DNA of 64,000 nucleotides from Rotaria socialis (taxonomy: Eukaryota; Rotifera; Eurotatoria; Philodinida; Philodinidae): contig CAJNYU010000094.1 in NCBI GenBank assembly GCA_905331475.1, positions 1 through 64,000 of the forward strand, in the 5' to 3' direction. Shown here piece by piece: positions 26,501 through 40,800 of this stretch. The stretch's first letter is position 1, and each line of letters opens with the position of its first letter. Under the pieces are notes generated by a model. The model searched no databases. It was not told the origin of the DNA and was given only the letters and a program-made list of their open reading frames with translations. Made by a program: the position numbers and the translations under genes.

Positions 26501-29500
26501 TTTTTGTAAAACAACATCTACCCGATGAGTCAATTTATTCAACGTTTGCAATAAAAATGCATTGACTAGTCATGTTGATGATATAAGGATGACTCTATTT
26601 GACTGACTTCGTTGTATGCAATCGCCTTCTCGTCGGTTTATTTCTATACTATTTTGTCTCTCGATGAAGATGAGCATTTTTCTCCGACACATTACTAGAA
26701 TTCAACAGCTATATTTTGCAAATAGGTGCTTCGAAAAAGATAGAAGAAAAAAATATATTAATGGCAAAGCTAAAAGCTAAGCCATGGAAATAAAGATGAA
26801 CGCGTCATCGATCTCAAGTGTTGGTTTATGTCTGTGTGTCCTTTGAAATTCTCGCTTTTGTCAAAATAACGATAAAGAAGAAGAAGAAGAAGAGAAAACC
26901 GAGAGAAAAGAAAAAAAGAAGACGACAAACATCATAACCATATTACTACCTCTAATGTAATCTTTCAACAAATAAACACCAACATAAATTTTACATATAT
27001 ATATATAAATATATATGGATATATAGTATATATATATATGTATGTATATATATATGTATACACATATATAAATAAAATCGATATTTTCGAATCGATCAAT
27101 GGCGATGACTACTTCAAGTCGACGACGTTTAATTCATGGCCGATTTCAAACACGAAGGTACTTGTTTTGTCAGGAAAAAAAGTTTTTATTTATGTATTAC
27201 ATACATTTATTAATGATGATTAAATTCGACTAAGTGCTTGAAAGAGACTGCTACGCATTATCTATTAAGAAAAAGAAAATTTATGCCTATGATTATTGAT
27301 ATACGATAATGTAATTTATTTATTAAGTGAACTGAGTAACGAGAAGAAAATAGTTTTCAAAAAAGAATAAAAAGGAAAATAAATTATGAGAAGGATGTTA
27401 TTTTTTCTTTTTTTGCCCTAATGGGAAAAAGGATAAGTTCTATATCGTCTTTAATATGATTTAATATTCTTTTTACTCAATTACAGAATAATATCGCCTT
27501 TCGTTTATTTATGAAAATAAATAAATAGTTAACTTTTACCAAAGGCAAAATGCTATCGGATGTATAACAATGAAATAAAGCCATTGAAACGTCATTTAAA
27601 AAATAGGATAATTGTAATGAACACGTAGAAGTCTTTAGTTTTCGCGCAAATTAGTTCCGATGAATTTCCGCTTTTTATCGGCTCACAAAGAAAACAACAA
27701 TAGAAACAAGTCCGAAATATTTTTTTTACATCGAACATAAATCTAAAAGCACATTAGAATATCGATTCATGTTATGTCTGTTTTTGTCAATGTCTAATTA
27801 AACAACCTTCGGGTGGTAAATTGTTAGCATTCATTAAATTTTGTTTTACATATCTGTTGTTATGCCGGAAATAATCGTCGTTCTGATGCTTTTCATCTTT
27901 CATTATGGATTGCATTAGTGGTGTATTGCCTTTCTTTTCTCGTCTCGTTTTGCTTCACTAATGATCCTAGAACAAGATGATATGCTTAATAAGACCGCTT
28001 CATCATAGATTATTAGAGATTTTAGCCTTGCTAAATATGATGACATTATTATATAGAAGAAGACGATAAGGAAGAAAAAAATGAGAAAGATTACTTTTTC
28101 TTTCTCTCACGTCTTATCGTTAGTAAACTACTAGAACCATTAAGATAAATTGTTGTAGAAGTAATCGCGAAAATGCACGCAGAGTGCTAGATAATAATCG
28201 AACTTGTTAGACTAGAAAAATCACACATGATCGACAGAGACTGACAGTAGGTCAACGATACGACAAATTGGGAAAAACGAGTGAGAAAAAGGAAATATCT
28301 CTCTGTCTCTCTTTCTATATATATATATATATATGTAGGCATATGCACATTTATATTAGTGAACAGGAAGTGTCGGCAGAAAAACTCGATTAGGTATTTA
28401 GTGGTTCGCTTAGTGAATGATGCAGGCGTTTTCTAGTTTTGATGTTCGACTAAAATTCTATTATTACACTTCAAATTATTTGCTGTGATTAAGTCTTCCT
28501 CAAATATATAATCACCATGATTTTCAATAGATGGCATCCGGATTTTAGACAAATCGCTTATTAACAACGGCGATCGGCAGATGTGGAAAATTTTTGATTG
28601 AGTCGTCTTCCTATTGTTTTTCTCTCTTTTTTATTATCGTAATATTGTCATCGAATATACAAAAAAAGGCAGTATAAAAAAGAAAGTCAGACAGACTGTT
28701 AAGGATCGACCCTCGCCCATATAAATTAATATAAAAATCCATTCGCCCGACTAACTCCACGAGTAAAGGCGTTCTTCTCATTGTCTGTCTCTGCGTGCCT
28801 ATTTTTTCGCGTCTTTCAAAGGAACGAACTCTGCTTTTGTTCTCCTCTTATTCTATAAGACTAGAATCGATTCAGGCGCAGCAAATCTATTTTGTATTCA
28901 TAAGACACACAAATAATCTACTACTATCTGCATAGAACTGCACGTGTTCCTTTATTATTCCAAACCATTTAATATTTCTAATCGACGATAAGAAGAAGAC
29001 GAAGAAGAGAGAAAAAAGATCACGGTCAAACGTTAGCATTATGTCGCTAGGTGAAAATATCGATCGAGATCCATCGTCTTCATCATTGAATCGTCATTTT
29101 CTTATTGTTCCATCATTTAATCCTGAACGTCGACATTCATGGGCAAGTGTTGTATCACATATATCGTCACGAAATTCTAATGTTACTTCATTTATAAATA
29201 TAACCAATGCCAATTCTATACGGTGAGAATTTTCATTCGTTATTATGAGAGTTAATGTTTGACAAAGTAATGAGAGAAAAAAAAGAAAGAAAGTCGAGAG
29301 AAATAAAAAGAGGAACAAAAACAAAACGGCAAATGCCACCACTATGAATATACTTTGTATGTGTGCGTTCATTTGTCTCATTAGCACTTTCCTTCCGTCA
29401 TTCGCCGACAGCTTTTGGTTTATGTGTTCATACTTGTAACAGTTACAAAAATAATTTTGTTTGCTTTTCTAATGGTACATAAGTCTATCGTGTTAATATA

Positions 29501-32500
29501 TTGATCATGGATTTATATCGACATTTTCTTACTCTACCTTTAAATGAACGACGTCATTCAGCTGGACCTGCTCTTATCAGCAAACGTGTTAAGTGAGCAA
29601 AATTTTTATTTTTTTGCAAACCTTTTTGTTTTTATCTCTTATATAGACAAGTTTAAAACGTGCAGGTTGACAGTTAGGAGCCCTTTGTTGCATGACTATT
29701 ATCTATTATTCATCACCACTGATTAAAAAATTAATTGCCTAGAGAATCACGACTTGGTATTTTTCTCTCTGAATATAAGTAACTAGATAAATCTTCTATC
29801 TTTAATGAAATGAAAGAACAAAGAGAAGCATGTAATCATGTTCTTCTTTTGTATTCTAGACCTTAGCCTTTCTTTGATTTGGTTATAGGGAACGCGATCA
29901 CGATGAAAATTTATTTTTCTTATTTTTTTGAACCAACAAATTATCCGTCTGGATCATTTCCAGATTAGATAGAATAGTATTACTTTCATAATAATAATAA
30001 TAAATGACTACGATTGCAATTTTAAGATGACATGAACATACATCAAGTTTGAAGTAAAATTGAACCAGTGATAAAAACGTTAGTTATACTCGATAAGCTT
30101 GACCTGTGTTTTATTATCAATTCTATTTTGTAAGTAACTAAAGAAAAATGTATTCAGATAAAATCATACGTTTATCATAGTTATTTAACTTTTGACTCGA
30201 AATTATTCGTCGCGGTCTTCTTCTATTATCATTTTTTGCAATCTTCATTGCATTTTGATAGTTTACACCATATCCACCAAAAGGTTTTTAGTGATGGACA
30301 TAGTATGCAGATATAGGCAATGTAATCGTCCTCATATAATATTCATTACATCGATGAATACATTTTAGTCGTAGATTTATAATAATACAGCGTCATCAAT
30401 TTTGTTTTTGGGCTATTTTCTCTTTAGACAACCATGTAGGCTTTCTATCTTACCTGGTTTCAGCTCCATGTGTTAATATGCACATTAGAAGTTGTCAATC
30501 AAAAAACGTCTAAATTTCAAAATTGTGATTTATTACACATGAGAGTAAATATAGAAATGTAAATTGACGCCACTAACTATTTATTATAATGAAAAACCAA
30601 AATACAAGCAAGTGATTATTGTGTATTACACTCGCGATTAAATAAAACTAATTTACAATGGAAATAAAAGTTTACGATTATGAAATATAATTCTATAATT
30701 AGCCAATTATAGCCTTAGAACTTAAACAGCATTATTATAATAATCTTTCGAGCCGTTCTCTCGTTGTAGAAAAAATAACTTGATGATAAATATTTCTTAC
30801 TTTTATTGAACCATCTGTACTTTTTTTTTTCTCATGACAAACTCCTTCAGGACGTCGATCTTGTTGTGTTCGCTGAAAGCTCAGTAATTTTCTTTAGTAA
30901 AATATTGACTTTATTCAAGTACATACTACGAAAATTAACCGGTTCACTTGCCAATAAATTTGATCGTTGACGGTAATACAATTTAGTTATTTTTGTTTTT
31001 TCGAAAATTCTATAATACCAACTATTAAAAGAAACATAAATAAGTCATTTCTATTTTTGTGTCTTCAAAGGCATACATGTTGCTACTTAAAAAACTACTT
31101 CGAGCCATTATTTATTTACAAGCAATCATATCGTATTGTATAAATTGTCATAAAATGTGAAAATATTTGTTTTCTTTTTTTTTCAATGTAAACATACGAT
31201 CAGTTTTAACGATTATTTATTAGCCTATTTATGTAACTAATTATTTATAACACGTTAATCAAGTAATTGTCAGAAAATATCTGACAAGATGATGAAGAAG
31301 ACAAATAAAAAAAAGAGAGAACAGAAAAAACGATTTATTTTATTTTTGTTGTGGAATGCCAGGTGATAGAATGCTATTTTCTATTTTATCATTTACTATT
31401 GCGTTTGGTATTGATCATTAGAATGCAGACGAAGTACAACTCATTTTCTCCATACATTCTGATTGACACTTAGGCTTGTTTATATGCATCATCAGATAAA
31501 GAGAAAAACATATGACAGCCTTTTACGCAGCAAACAGAGCAAAGCAAAAAGATTTTTGCTGTTGATGGGACGCTACTTTAACTTGGTACGTCGAGAGTAA
31601 TAACGATATCTTTGATATGTTACTGTCTTAGTCTTATCATTGCCGATTCGATAGTTATAGTCGCAAGAACAGTATTGATAGAAACTGTTGTAATAAAAAG
31701 CAAACGAGAACGTAAAAATCGTCGTTGATGCTCGTTTGTGTGTTTGTTCTCATCGCTATATACACATGCCCGCGCACGTCTTCCTTTTGCCACCAACACC
31801 GATACTTCATTGAAACGTAATAGAGGAAAAAAGAAAGAAAAGAAAGAAAGAAAGAAAACAAGAAAAAAAATGGACGGTCGAATGAAAAGAAAAAGAAGGT
31901 AGTAGTACGTACGTTTGGCCTGTTCTGTTCGCCCGTTCTCTTTTTTTTTTCTCGCGCGTTTTATTGTGACGTTGCGCCCGGTGCCACGGACACCAGGAGC
32001 ATCGTCGTTGTTCTTCGTTTCTAGCATCATCATCAGCAGCAGGCCACAGCAGCCATTGCAGCAGCGCAACATCAGTAATAGCGACTGAGAGCGAAAGAGA
32101 AAGAAACGCCCCCGCCTGTATGTATGTATGTATGTAGTTCGTCAACAATAAACAAAGTCGTTCTCGTGCGTATGTCAATTCTCAGTTCTTCATTGTTGTC
32201 GTTGTCATCATTAACATAGAAGTCAATCACGAGTGTCACCAATAATTCCCCACCGCCGGTCATTTCGATCACAAGATCGTCATCGTCGTCGGAATTATTA
32301 GCTTCAACCACTCGGCCTTTTCTAATTGAACAAAAAAAAGAAGTCAAATCATCGTCACCACCAACGCTAAACTCTTTTTCCTCTGTAAACGCCCGTTCCT
32401 TTCCATTTCAATGTTGCGGCGAGAGAAGAAATTCATCGCGAAGGCAATCGGTCGAGCAAACCTCAACAATCGTTTGCCCACGTCGAAAAAGTTCGACACC

Positions 32501-34245
32501 AAGTATTTCATCACGCCGTCCTTCAACAACTCTTGTTCGAAATCATCGAAAAACAAATACAAAATCAACAATAATATCATCATCAATAACAATCCCAACA
32601 TTAACAAAATCAACAAAAAAACGTCGCCGTCGTGGAGGAATGGCTTCCGCATGCACTTCCTGTGTTTCATCAAATCATAGTCGTCGTCAAAGTTCAACAA
32701 CTCTCGATGATATCACAACAGCTCCCCCTGTATCTTCATCTACCAATCCACCTCTATTAACTCGTCTTGGACAGATTATATTGAGACGAAGAATAACGGG
32801 TGGCGGCGGTGGTGGTGCTAATAATAGTAGTAGTAGTACAATAGTCAATAAGAAAAGCAGGTAAATTATATCCATCTTAAGAAACATATCCTATCATTTC
32901 TAGAGCTAATATATAAACTAATAATACATAGAGAATGTTGTTTTTTTCCTGTCAGAACAGCGTTCCGCATTATTTAAGAGAAACAGAAATGTTGTGTACG
33001 CAAAGTTGTCGTTTTTTTCTTTTTTGCGGTCTTATCAATAAAATAATGTTCTTTATTGATGATGATGATAATAAAGAAAATGAAGCTTGACATCTTCGTT
33101 TATAATCTTAATCAAATCAGAATAATGCATTTCCGAAAACAGAAAAGTTTTTTTTCGTGTTTGGATTTTGATTTGAATTTTTATAAAATTTCGAATGAAA
33201 ATTTTATGTAAAATAAAGCAAAGATTGTGACAGGTATAGATTAATCTAGATGTTTAACTTCGCCGATTGCATACTTACAGGTTGTAGGAGAGAGAGAAAA
33301 AACATGCTTTTATTGTGTCAAAGAAAAAGAGAGAAGAAAAAAGTCGTTTACTTTGCCCAACAACAAGAATAATAAGTCTCTAGAGAAGAATCAGTCCATA
33401 TAACATATATACAAACATATTTCATAGTAATAATGATACTAATTTCTACATGTGATGGATCTTTTCTTTCTTTTTCCCTTCTTTGACATGATTGTTGCTA
33501 ACTCTCATGATAATTAAAGACGACGATGAAGAACAAGAAAAAAACCATCAGAAAATTATATATTTTATTTTCATTAAATGGAAACGTATAAGTTATTATT
33601 AATATATATTATTTCACTATTCAATAGTTTGTAAAGATGAAATTGGAAAAAAAAATATATATATGAGCGCTTTCGTATTTTACTAAACATCAGTCAATAG
33701 GCTGAATAAATAAGTGTTTTGGATCAGATTGCTATCATTCTAATGCGAATAATTATTGTTCGTTCAATCGGTGAATGAACTTGTTAACTTGAAACTGTGA
33801 ATGTGTATGTCTATGAAGGCGTAGTGAGCTGAAGCGAGAAAATCCATTAGGATGATTGCCTTTGCCGATGTGAAGTTGAATGTCTCTTATTCTCTCGTGT
33901 TCTGCATCCTTCCAAAATCGTTATAGTGAGAAAATAACTAGAGTTTGTTAGTGTAAGCATGCTAGCAAACCGAACGGAAAGACCAATACTATCTTCAGCC
34001 AATACACCAGCACTATTCCATCTGCTCTTTCTCTTTCTCTCCCTTTCCCTCCCTTCAATGTCATTCTAACTGCCTGTCTGTCTCTCTTCTCTTCACAAAC
34101 ACTCTTTGTCGTTCGTTCCGATGACTAAAAAATAATAGAGAAAGTAGAGAGTCTCGATTTATTGTTGTTGTTGTCGCTCGCTCGTTGTTGACGGTCGACG
34201 TCGATTTCCGGACTTATTCTCTTCACTACTCCGTTTTCACTACGA

Positions 34246-34277
<32 letters not shown>

Positions 34278-34831
34278 ACATCATCACTGCCGTTGTCGTC
34301 ATCATTATTACCTTCATGACGACGCTTACCGTCTATTTTGCTCTATCACCTACTTCAGTTTCCTCATCGTCGTCATCATCCTCACCGGCCGTAACAAGTC
34401 GGTCATTTCAAATGATTTCAAATCGAATAAAGTCAAAACCAATACCAGTACCAATTGTACCAACGGCTAGTCCATCGTCATCGTCATCAATTCCAACTCC
34501 AACTGAAAAACAAACATCATCAAAAAGAAATAAAACATTTTTCGAAAGATTTAATCAAACACTATCAACATCAATATCATCAACATCATCACAACAACAA
34601 CAACTGCTAAGTGATTTATCAAATTCATCTAGCGATCCACAGTCTCGTTTACGTCGACGATTTACATTTCGTCGTAGTCTACGACAATCAGTGCAGAACA
34701 AAGGGAGAGATATTGATGATGGAATAAGGTCGGGTTTTTCTTTATTTCTTAATACACAATTAGTTTTGTTCTTATACATCATCAACATGATCGATGAGCT
34801 CTCATCATAGAATCACAGAATAAAAAAAGGA

Positions 34832-34871
<40 letters not shown>

Positions 34872-37800
34872 GCCGCCTGTCAAATGTAACACATCGTTTT
34901 TATTTTTTTCATATAGATGTTTGTACATATTAACGAGTACTTTATGGTATCCAATCGAATAAATAGTTCCCTAATGTATATGTAAAGATTCTATCATCGC
35001 TTGTTTTGTTTTTTCTGCTAAATGTATATTTAGTTAGCCTAAAAGAAGAAGAAGAAGAAGAAGAAAAAAAAACAAGACAAGACACTAAGCAGACATACAC
35101 CTGCAAGAGCAATTTCCAAATTTATTCTCAATTTTATTACTTAAAATCTTCATCATAAATATTAAATTTATTAATGACGAATAGTTATAACAGAGACGTT
35201 TCCTATCATCCAAAATGCCGTCCACAATGGAGTGGTACAACTTATCTGACTAACAGCACGTAAGAAATAAAAATACAAAATATTTTCTCAAGATTTCTTT
35301 ATGCATGAATATATCTCATATTAAATCAATTATCAGCAAAAACGAATGGTATTTATTAGAAAGTAAATAAGAAGATAGAGTTATAATAATCAGAAAATTT
35401 CCCCCAAGGAAAGGACTTTTCATTAGTAAGAATATTGCTTACGACTATAAAGACTATTTTCGTATAAAACAGTTCAATCTATTCGGCAATATAATATTGT
35501 TCAAGGAAAACTGATACCCGCTCTTTTTTTTTTATTTCTTATTTAGTTCAATGAAACGACGAAGAACTTATCAAACTTCCTACTCTCTTCCAGTCCCCTT
35601 CTCCTCATTTCTGTATGAAAAATCAACGGAATTTAGTTTTAGGAGAAATATTACAGATAACTAAATCCAATAACCTATAGACTAGTTCTTTTCTTTAGAA
35701 AAGAAAATGTTTCTCTTGTTCTAATCATTAAAATGACGTTGAATTCGTTTAAGAGGAAGATAAATGTGCTGAAGCATATAGGCTAGTAGATAGGTTGTTT
35801 ACGCCAACGAGTCTTCATGCTATTTTGAAAAAGAAATGAAACTATGCAGAAGTTGATGTTAAGAATTTTTTTTTATACGTAGTAATGTTAAGCAATAGAA
35901 GTTTATAACTGTATGCAAACGATGATATGTCGTCATGTCACTTGACGAGAAAAGGAAAATGAAGCGTGACTATGTATATATTTCTTCTTAATAACATATT
36001 TTTTTCTAATTTTTATTCGTCGCCATCATCGCTAATATCTTGGCGTATCGTCATCGACACGTTTTGCTGATCAAGTGGGAGTGACACGTGTATACATACG
36101 TAAAGTTATATACAGATATAGACATTACTTATTGTCTCCAGAGAGATGAATGGGAAGCTACTTATCAATACTCGAAAAGAAATGCCCGAAGTGCAGTTGA
36201 GTGATGCCATGTGGTAGTGGTTTGAGTGCGAAAAGAAAATGTTTATATCTTTCTTGACATCATAAATGTTACGAAAATAACCAAAAAAAAAACAAACTAA
36301 CAATTGACCTAATTTCAAAACTAAAGGAAAGTAATTTGTTTTTCGTTTTATTTTAGTTTCGATGTGGATGGTTCATCATCATCGCGTGGTATCCTTAATT
36401 CTCATCATAATATATCATCAACATCACCCCATTTTCATCAACATAATACACAAAATGCAATCAATAAAACAACAACAACAGCAACAGCAACGAATGCAAC
36501 AAATTCTAGTGGAATGCATAGACGCGAATCATTTTTATATAAGTGTGACAGTGATAATGATCTTTCACCAAAATGTATCTCGCGCAATCCGTCCATCGGA
36601 TCAGAATTGTAAGTAGTTCAAATATATTGAATCGATAAATAGAAGAAGAAAAAGAACGAAAGAAAGAGTATCGTTTTTCTTTTCTTCTTCGCCCACATCA
36701 TTTTTGTTTTCTTTTTCTTTCTTCATTTCTTCGCGATCGCTTCTTTCGTCGGGCTCTCTCTCTCTCTCTCTTTCTTTCTATCTCTTTTGTTGCCAACTGT
36801 ACCCTGGTAGTAATGTTAGGGCATGCGTTTGTGTCTGACTGTCTGTCGGCTACCTACAACGCACCGAAAATATGCCGCGCAATCGATGAATAAGAAAGAA
36901 CGAGTATGAATGATTGATCAATAGACAAGAGAACAAATATTATGGATCGTGTCAAAAGTGCTTTTAAAAAACCAATTCTTAGACTTGGTTCTAAATTATC
37001 TAATAAGTAAGATTGATAATTATATAATATATATTTAAAGATATATAGATATATTTATTTATACTTATATTTACACGTTTCAAACATCTTAGCCTTTATC
37101 ATTTTTCTTCTTTTTTTTTCTTTTCATATTATACTATTAGGCTGTTTTATAATCTATCCTCCTTCGTTCTTTCTTTTTTTTTCTTATTCACTATACACGT
37201 CCGGTGCCAGAGTTTTACTCTTGCATTGTAGTCAGAGTTTGTTTCATTTGCGTTTTTGACAGAACAACGTTAGACACACATTTGTTTCTTATCTCATGCT
37301 CACTCTCTGTAGAACCTTCTTGTCGCCTCTACCCTCCTTCCCTTCTTTCTCTTTGTTACTCAACTCATCCGCACCAATCAGCAACAACAAAGTAGTAGCA
37401 AACAAAAATGAGAAAACAGAAATAGATCTATTAATAGCACTAAGAAACATCAGACGTCATCTATTATACGCGCAAGGCGTTAAACAGACTTTGACACTCG
37501 ACAACATTTAGTTTCATTAGCAATTTGTTTACCTAGTCGAAATGAACCTACTTATAATCATCAAGCAACTTGTCGTGTTTCTTGGATAAAAAGGTATTAC
37601 TTTTATTTTACCTCGGTGTAATTTGACTTTTTAAATTTATCTTTCATGATCATTATTTCGATCGCAAAAACAAAAACTTCGTTTTTTTAATATTTTATTC
37701 ATTAGAGACGAAAATCTTTTTTTTCCCGGACGATTAGCGAATATGTTTAATTATTCCGAGAGACAAGAAAATAAATCAAATTTCAATTGATCAAAATCAG

Positions 37801-40800
37801 CAGTACAATACAGCTGCGTAAAGCAGAGAACGACCAGTGAAACTTGAGAGAGAGAACATATGAATAAACAATGTGAAACATCGTTGCGTCTGGAAACAGA
37901 TAGATGGACGAAAACCATAATGAGAGTCAAAAGTTTAACAGGAAGACTGTCATTAATACATGTCAGAACAATAAGAAGCTAAACAAATGATTGGAAAAGT
38001 AGATATGTAATAAAGATTTAGGTAACCGTGATATTTTGTCTGAGAGTTTTTCGTTTCGCAAACACGATTATTCTTCTCTGTGTGCGCCGTGCACGTTGTC
38101 ATGATTGTCAGAGACATAAGAGAATATAACTGCTTCTTCTTGTTTTTGTTAAACAAAATAGATCTAGCCAAGTACTGTCATTTTTCTCTTTTTTCCTCCA
38201 TCGCTCGCTCCCTCTATTCAAGCTTTGTAGTCGAGAAGAAAAAAAATGACAATGACAATTCTAAGTAGAATGATGACATGTCACGTCTTTGTTTTCTTGA
38301 AGATGTGTCGTCAATTCTATTTCAACCTTTCATTTCGCACTTCTTTTTTTCTATATTTCTATGCGCATTCGAATCTGTCATAATTGTGTTTCCTCTATAC
38401 ATGACAAAGGAGATGCATACTAGCAGAAGTAGTTTTATTACTAGACAATTTGTGAATTAGATCAATGTATAATCGGCTTAGTATTATTAGGAAAGAAACA
38501 ATCAGATTGAATTATTTTTTCATCAAATATATTTTATATTATAGGCATCAGGATGACATGATCGTTACACCATTTGCTCAGCTTCTTGCCAGTCTTAAAA
38601 ATGTACGAAAAAATTTCGTCGACCTTACTCATATACCCCCCGAAAGGTAAACTATTCATTGTGCAAATCATATTTTTCTTTCTAAACAGTTCGATTTCTT
38701 TTTAAAATAGGGCTAAAAGAACGAATCAACTTAGTATTGCTCAAGCTGCTATATCCAATTTTAATAAAACACTGATAACAACAGCATCAGGTATTGATAT
38801 TTGTTGTTGTTGTTGTTGTTTTTTTCTTTTGTTATTCAATTGCCTTACGAAACAATATATTTGTTTATTGGCTATATAATAGATGACAGTTCATTGTCAC
38901 AAGCAATTTCTACATTAGAAGAACTTGATTGGTGTTTAGAACAGTTAGAAACAATGCAAACACATAAATCTGTTTCTGATTTAGCCTCGCTCAAAGTAAT
39001 ATATATTTTCTCTAAGAAAAAAAAACAGCAAAGAACCAATTGTTTCCTCTCTTTTTTTTTTGTTAAATTTTTTAGTTTAAGCGTATGCTCAATAAAGAAT
39101 TATCCCATTTTGCTGAAAATAATAAATCCGGAGCGCAAATTAGTGATTATCTATATTCAACTTATACCGGTAAAATCGATTTGTTTGATGACAAAAAGAA
39201 AACTAACACCACGAAAATAATTGATTTCTTTCTTCTATTGTAGACAAAAAGGAACCCGATGTTGATTTATCCCGTGGTCTACAACTTGATGAATTAACAA
39301 CAGTTACAACAACAAAAACACTTGATACATCAATGTCATCAGCGACATTGATGGGTCAAATAGCTGGTATACAACCAGCAACATTTACAATAATGAGCCC
39401 CATACCTGAACTGGGTGTTGATACACATCATGTTGAAGAATTACGTTCAGCACTTAATCATATTAACGATTGGGGTTTAGATACATTTCGCATAGAGGAC
39501 TTAAGTGGTCAACGACCATTAACCGTAATAACATATCGAATATTTCAAGAACGTTCGCTTTTACGAACCTATGGTATTGAACCACATACACTAATATCGT
39601 ATTTACTCACACTCGAAGATCATTATCAATCAGTACCTTATCATAACAAAGCTCATGGAGCTGATGTTTGTCAATCCATGCATGTATTGCTCAATGCCTC
39701 GGCACTTGATGTAGGGAGAAGAAAAAATTAGTCTTTTTTTTTTAAACAATATCTTCTTTTGCTTTTCGATAACTATAGGGCGTATTTACTGAATTGGAAA
39801 TAATGTCAGCCATATTCGCATCAGCAGTTCACGATGTTGATCATCCCGGTGTTACAAATCAGTTTTTAATAAATACAAGTATAGAAAAACCTGGATGACA
39901 AAAATAAAGCAAAATGTCTAATTACTTTTGTTCTTTTCTTTTTTTGTTTTGCAGAGAGTGATTTAGCCTTAATGTATAATGATGAAAGCGTCCTTGAAAA
40001 CCATCATTTAGCTGTAGCATTTAAACTATTGCAAGCTGATGAACGAAATATATTTTCACATTTGACAGCCAAACAAATAAAAACTCTACGAAAAATGGTT
40101 ATTGATATGGTTTTAGCAACCGATATGTCTAAACATATGCAATTATTAGCTGATCTTAAAACAATGGTCGAATCAAAAAAAGTTACAGGAAATAATATAA
40201 TTATGCTCGAATCATACGATGATAGAATTCAAGTCCTACAAAATATGATACATTGTGCTGATCTATCAAATCCAACGAAACCACTAGATATTTATATCAA
40301 ATGGACCGATCGTATAATGGAAGAATTCTGGAGGCAAGGTGATAAAGAACGTGATCTTGGCTTAGAAGTTTCACCTATGTGTAATAAACGTGTAGCTAGT
40401 GTTGAAAAACATCAAGTTGGCTTTATTGAATTTATTGTACATCCATTGTGGGAGACATGGGCCGATTTAGTTTATCCCGATGCAAGTGCTATTCTAGAAA
40501 CACTAGAACAAAATCGAGATTGGTATCAGGCTCGTCTTTCGCCTCCTTCATCATCATCAACAGCAATAAATCTATCAAATTCTTCTCCTCCGCTTTCAGC
40601 ACCAACTATAGCAACAACAACAACAACAATGTCATCATCAAATGAAGAAGATTCTCTACAACCAGTATCTTCACAATCATCATTGTTAAATGCAGTATCA
40701 GTTGATACGGTTATATCAACGTCAGTAAATACAGTTTCAACCGGTGATCAACTCATTCCCACGTCTGCTTCTGTATTATCTTCGACTTCGTCATCCATAT

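Noticed and set aside
31620..32072. 150-codon minus-strand frame upstream of PDE4 exon D
   Set aside because: It is a shadow of purine-rich simple sequence (AAAG and GAA tracts), giving Phe/Ser/Leu-rich random translation.
35545..35670. Possible further PDE4 first exon starting [14 protein letters not shown]
   Set aside because: No GT donor in phase 2 was found before the frame closes.
37484..37593. Open frame ending in a phase-2 donor (peptide starting [10 protein letters not shown]), possible extra PDE4 exon
   Set aside because: It has no ATG, and the acceptor before it would put the frame into an early stop if joined to the UCR1 exon. No family similarity.
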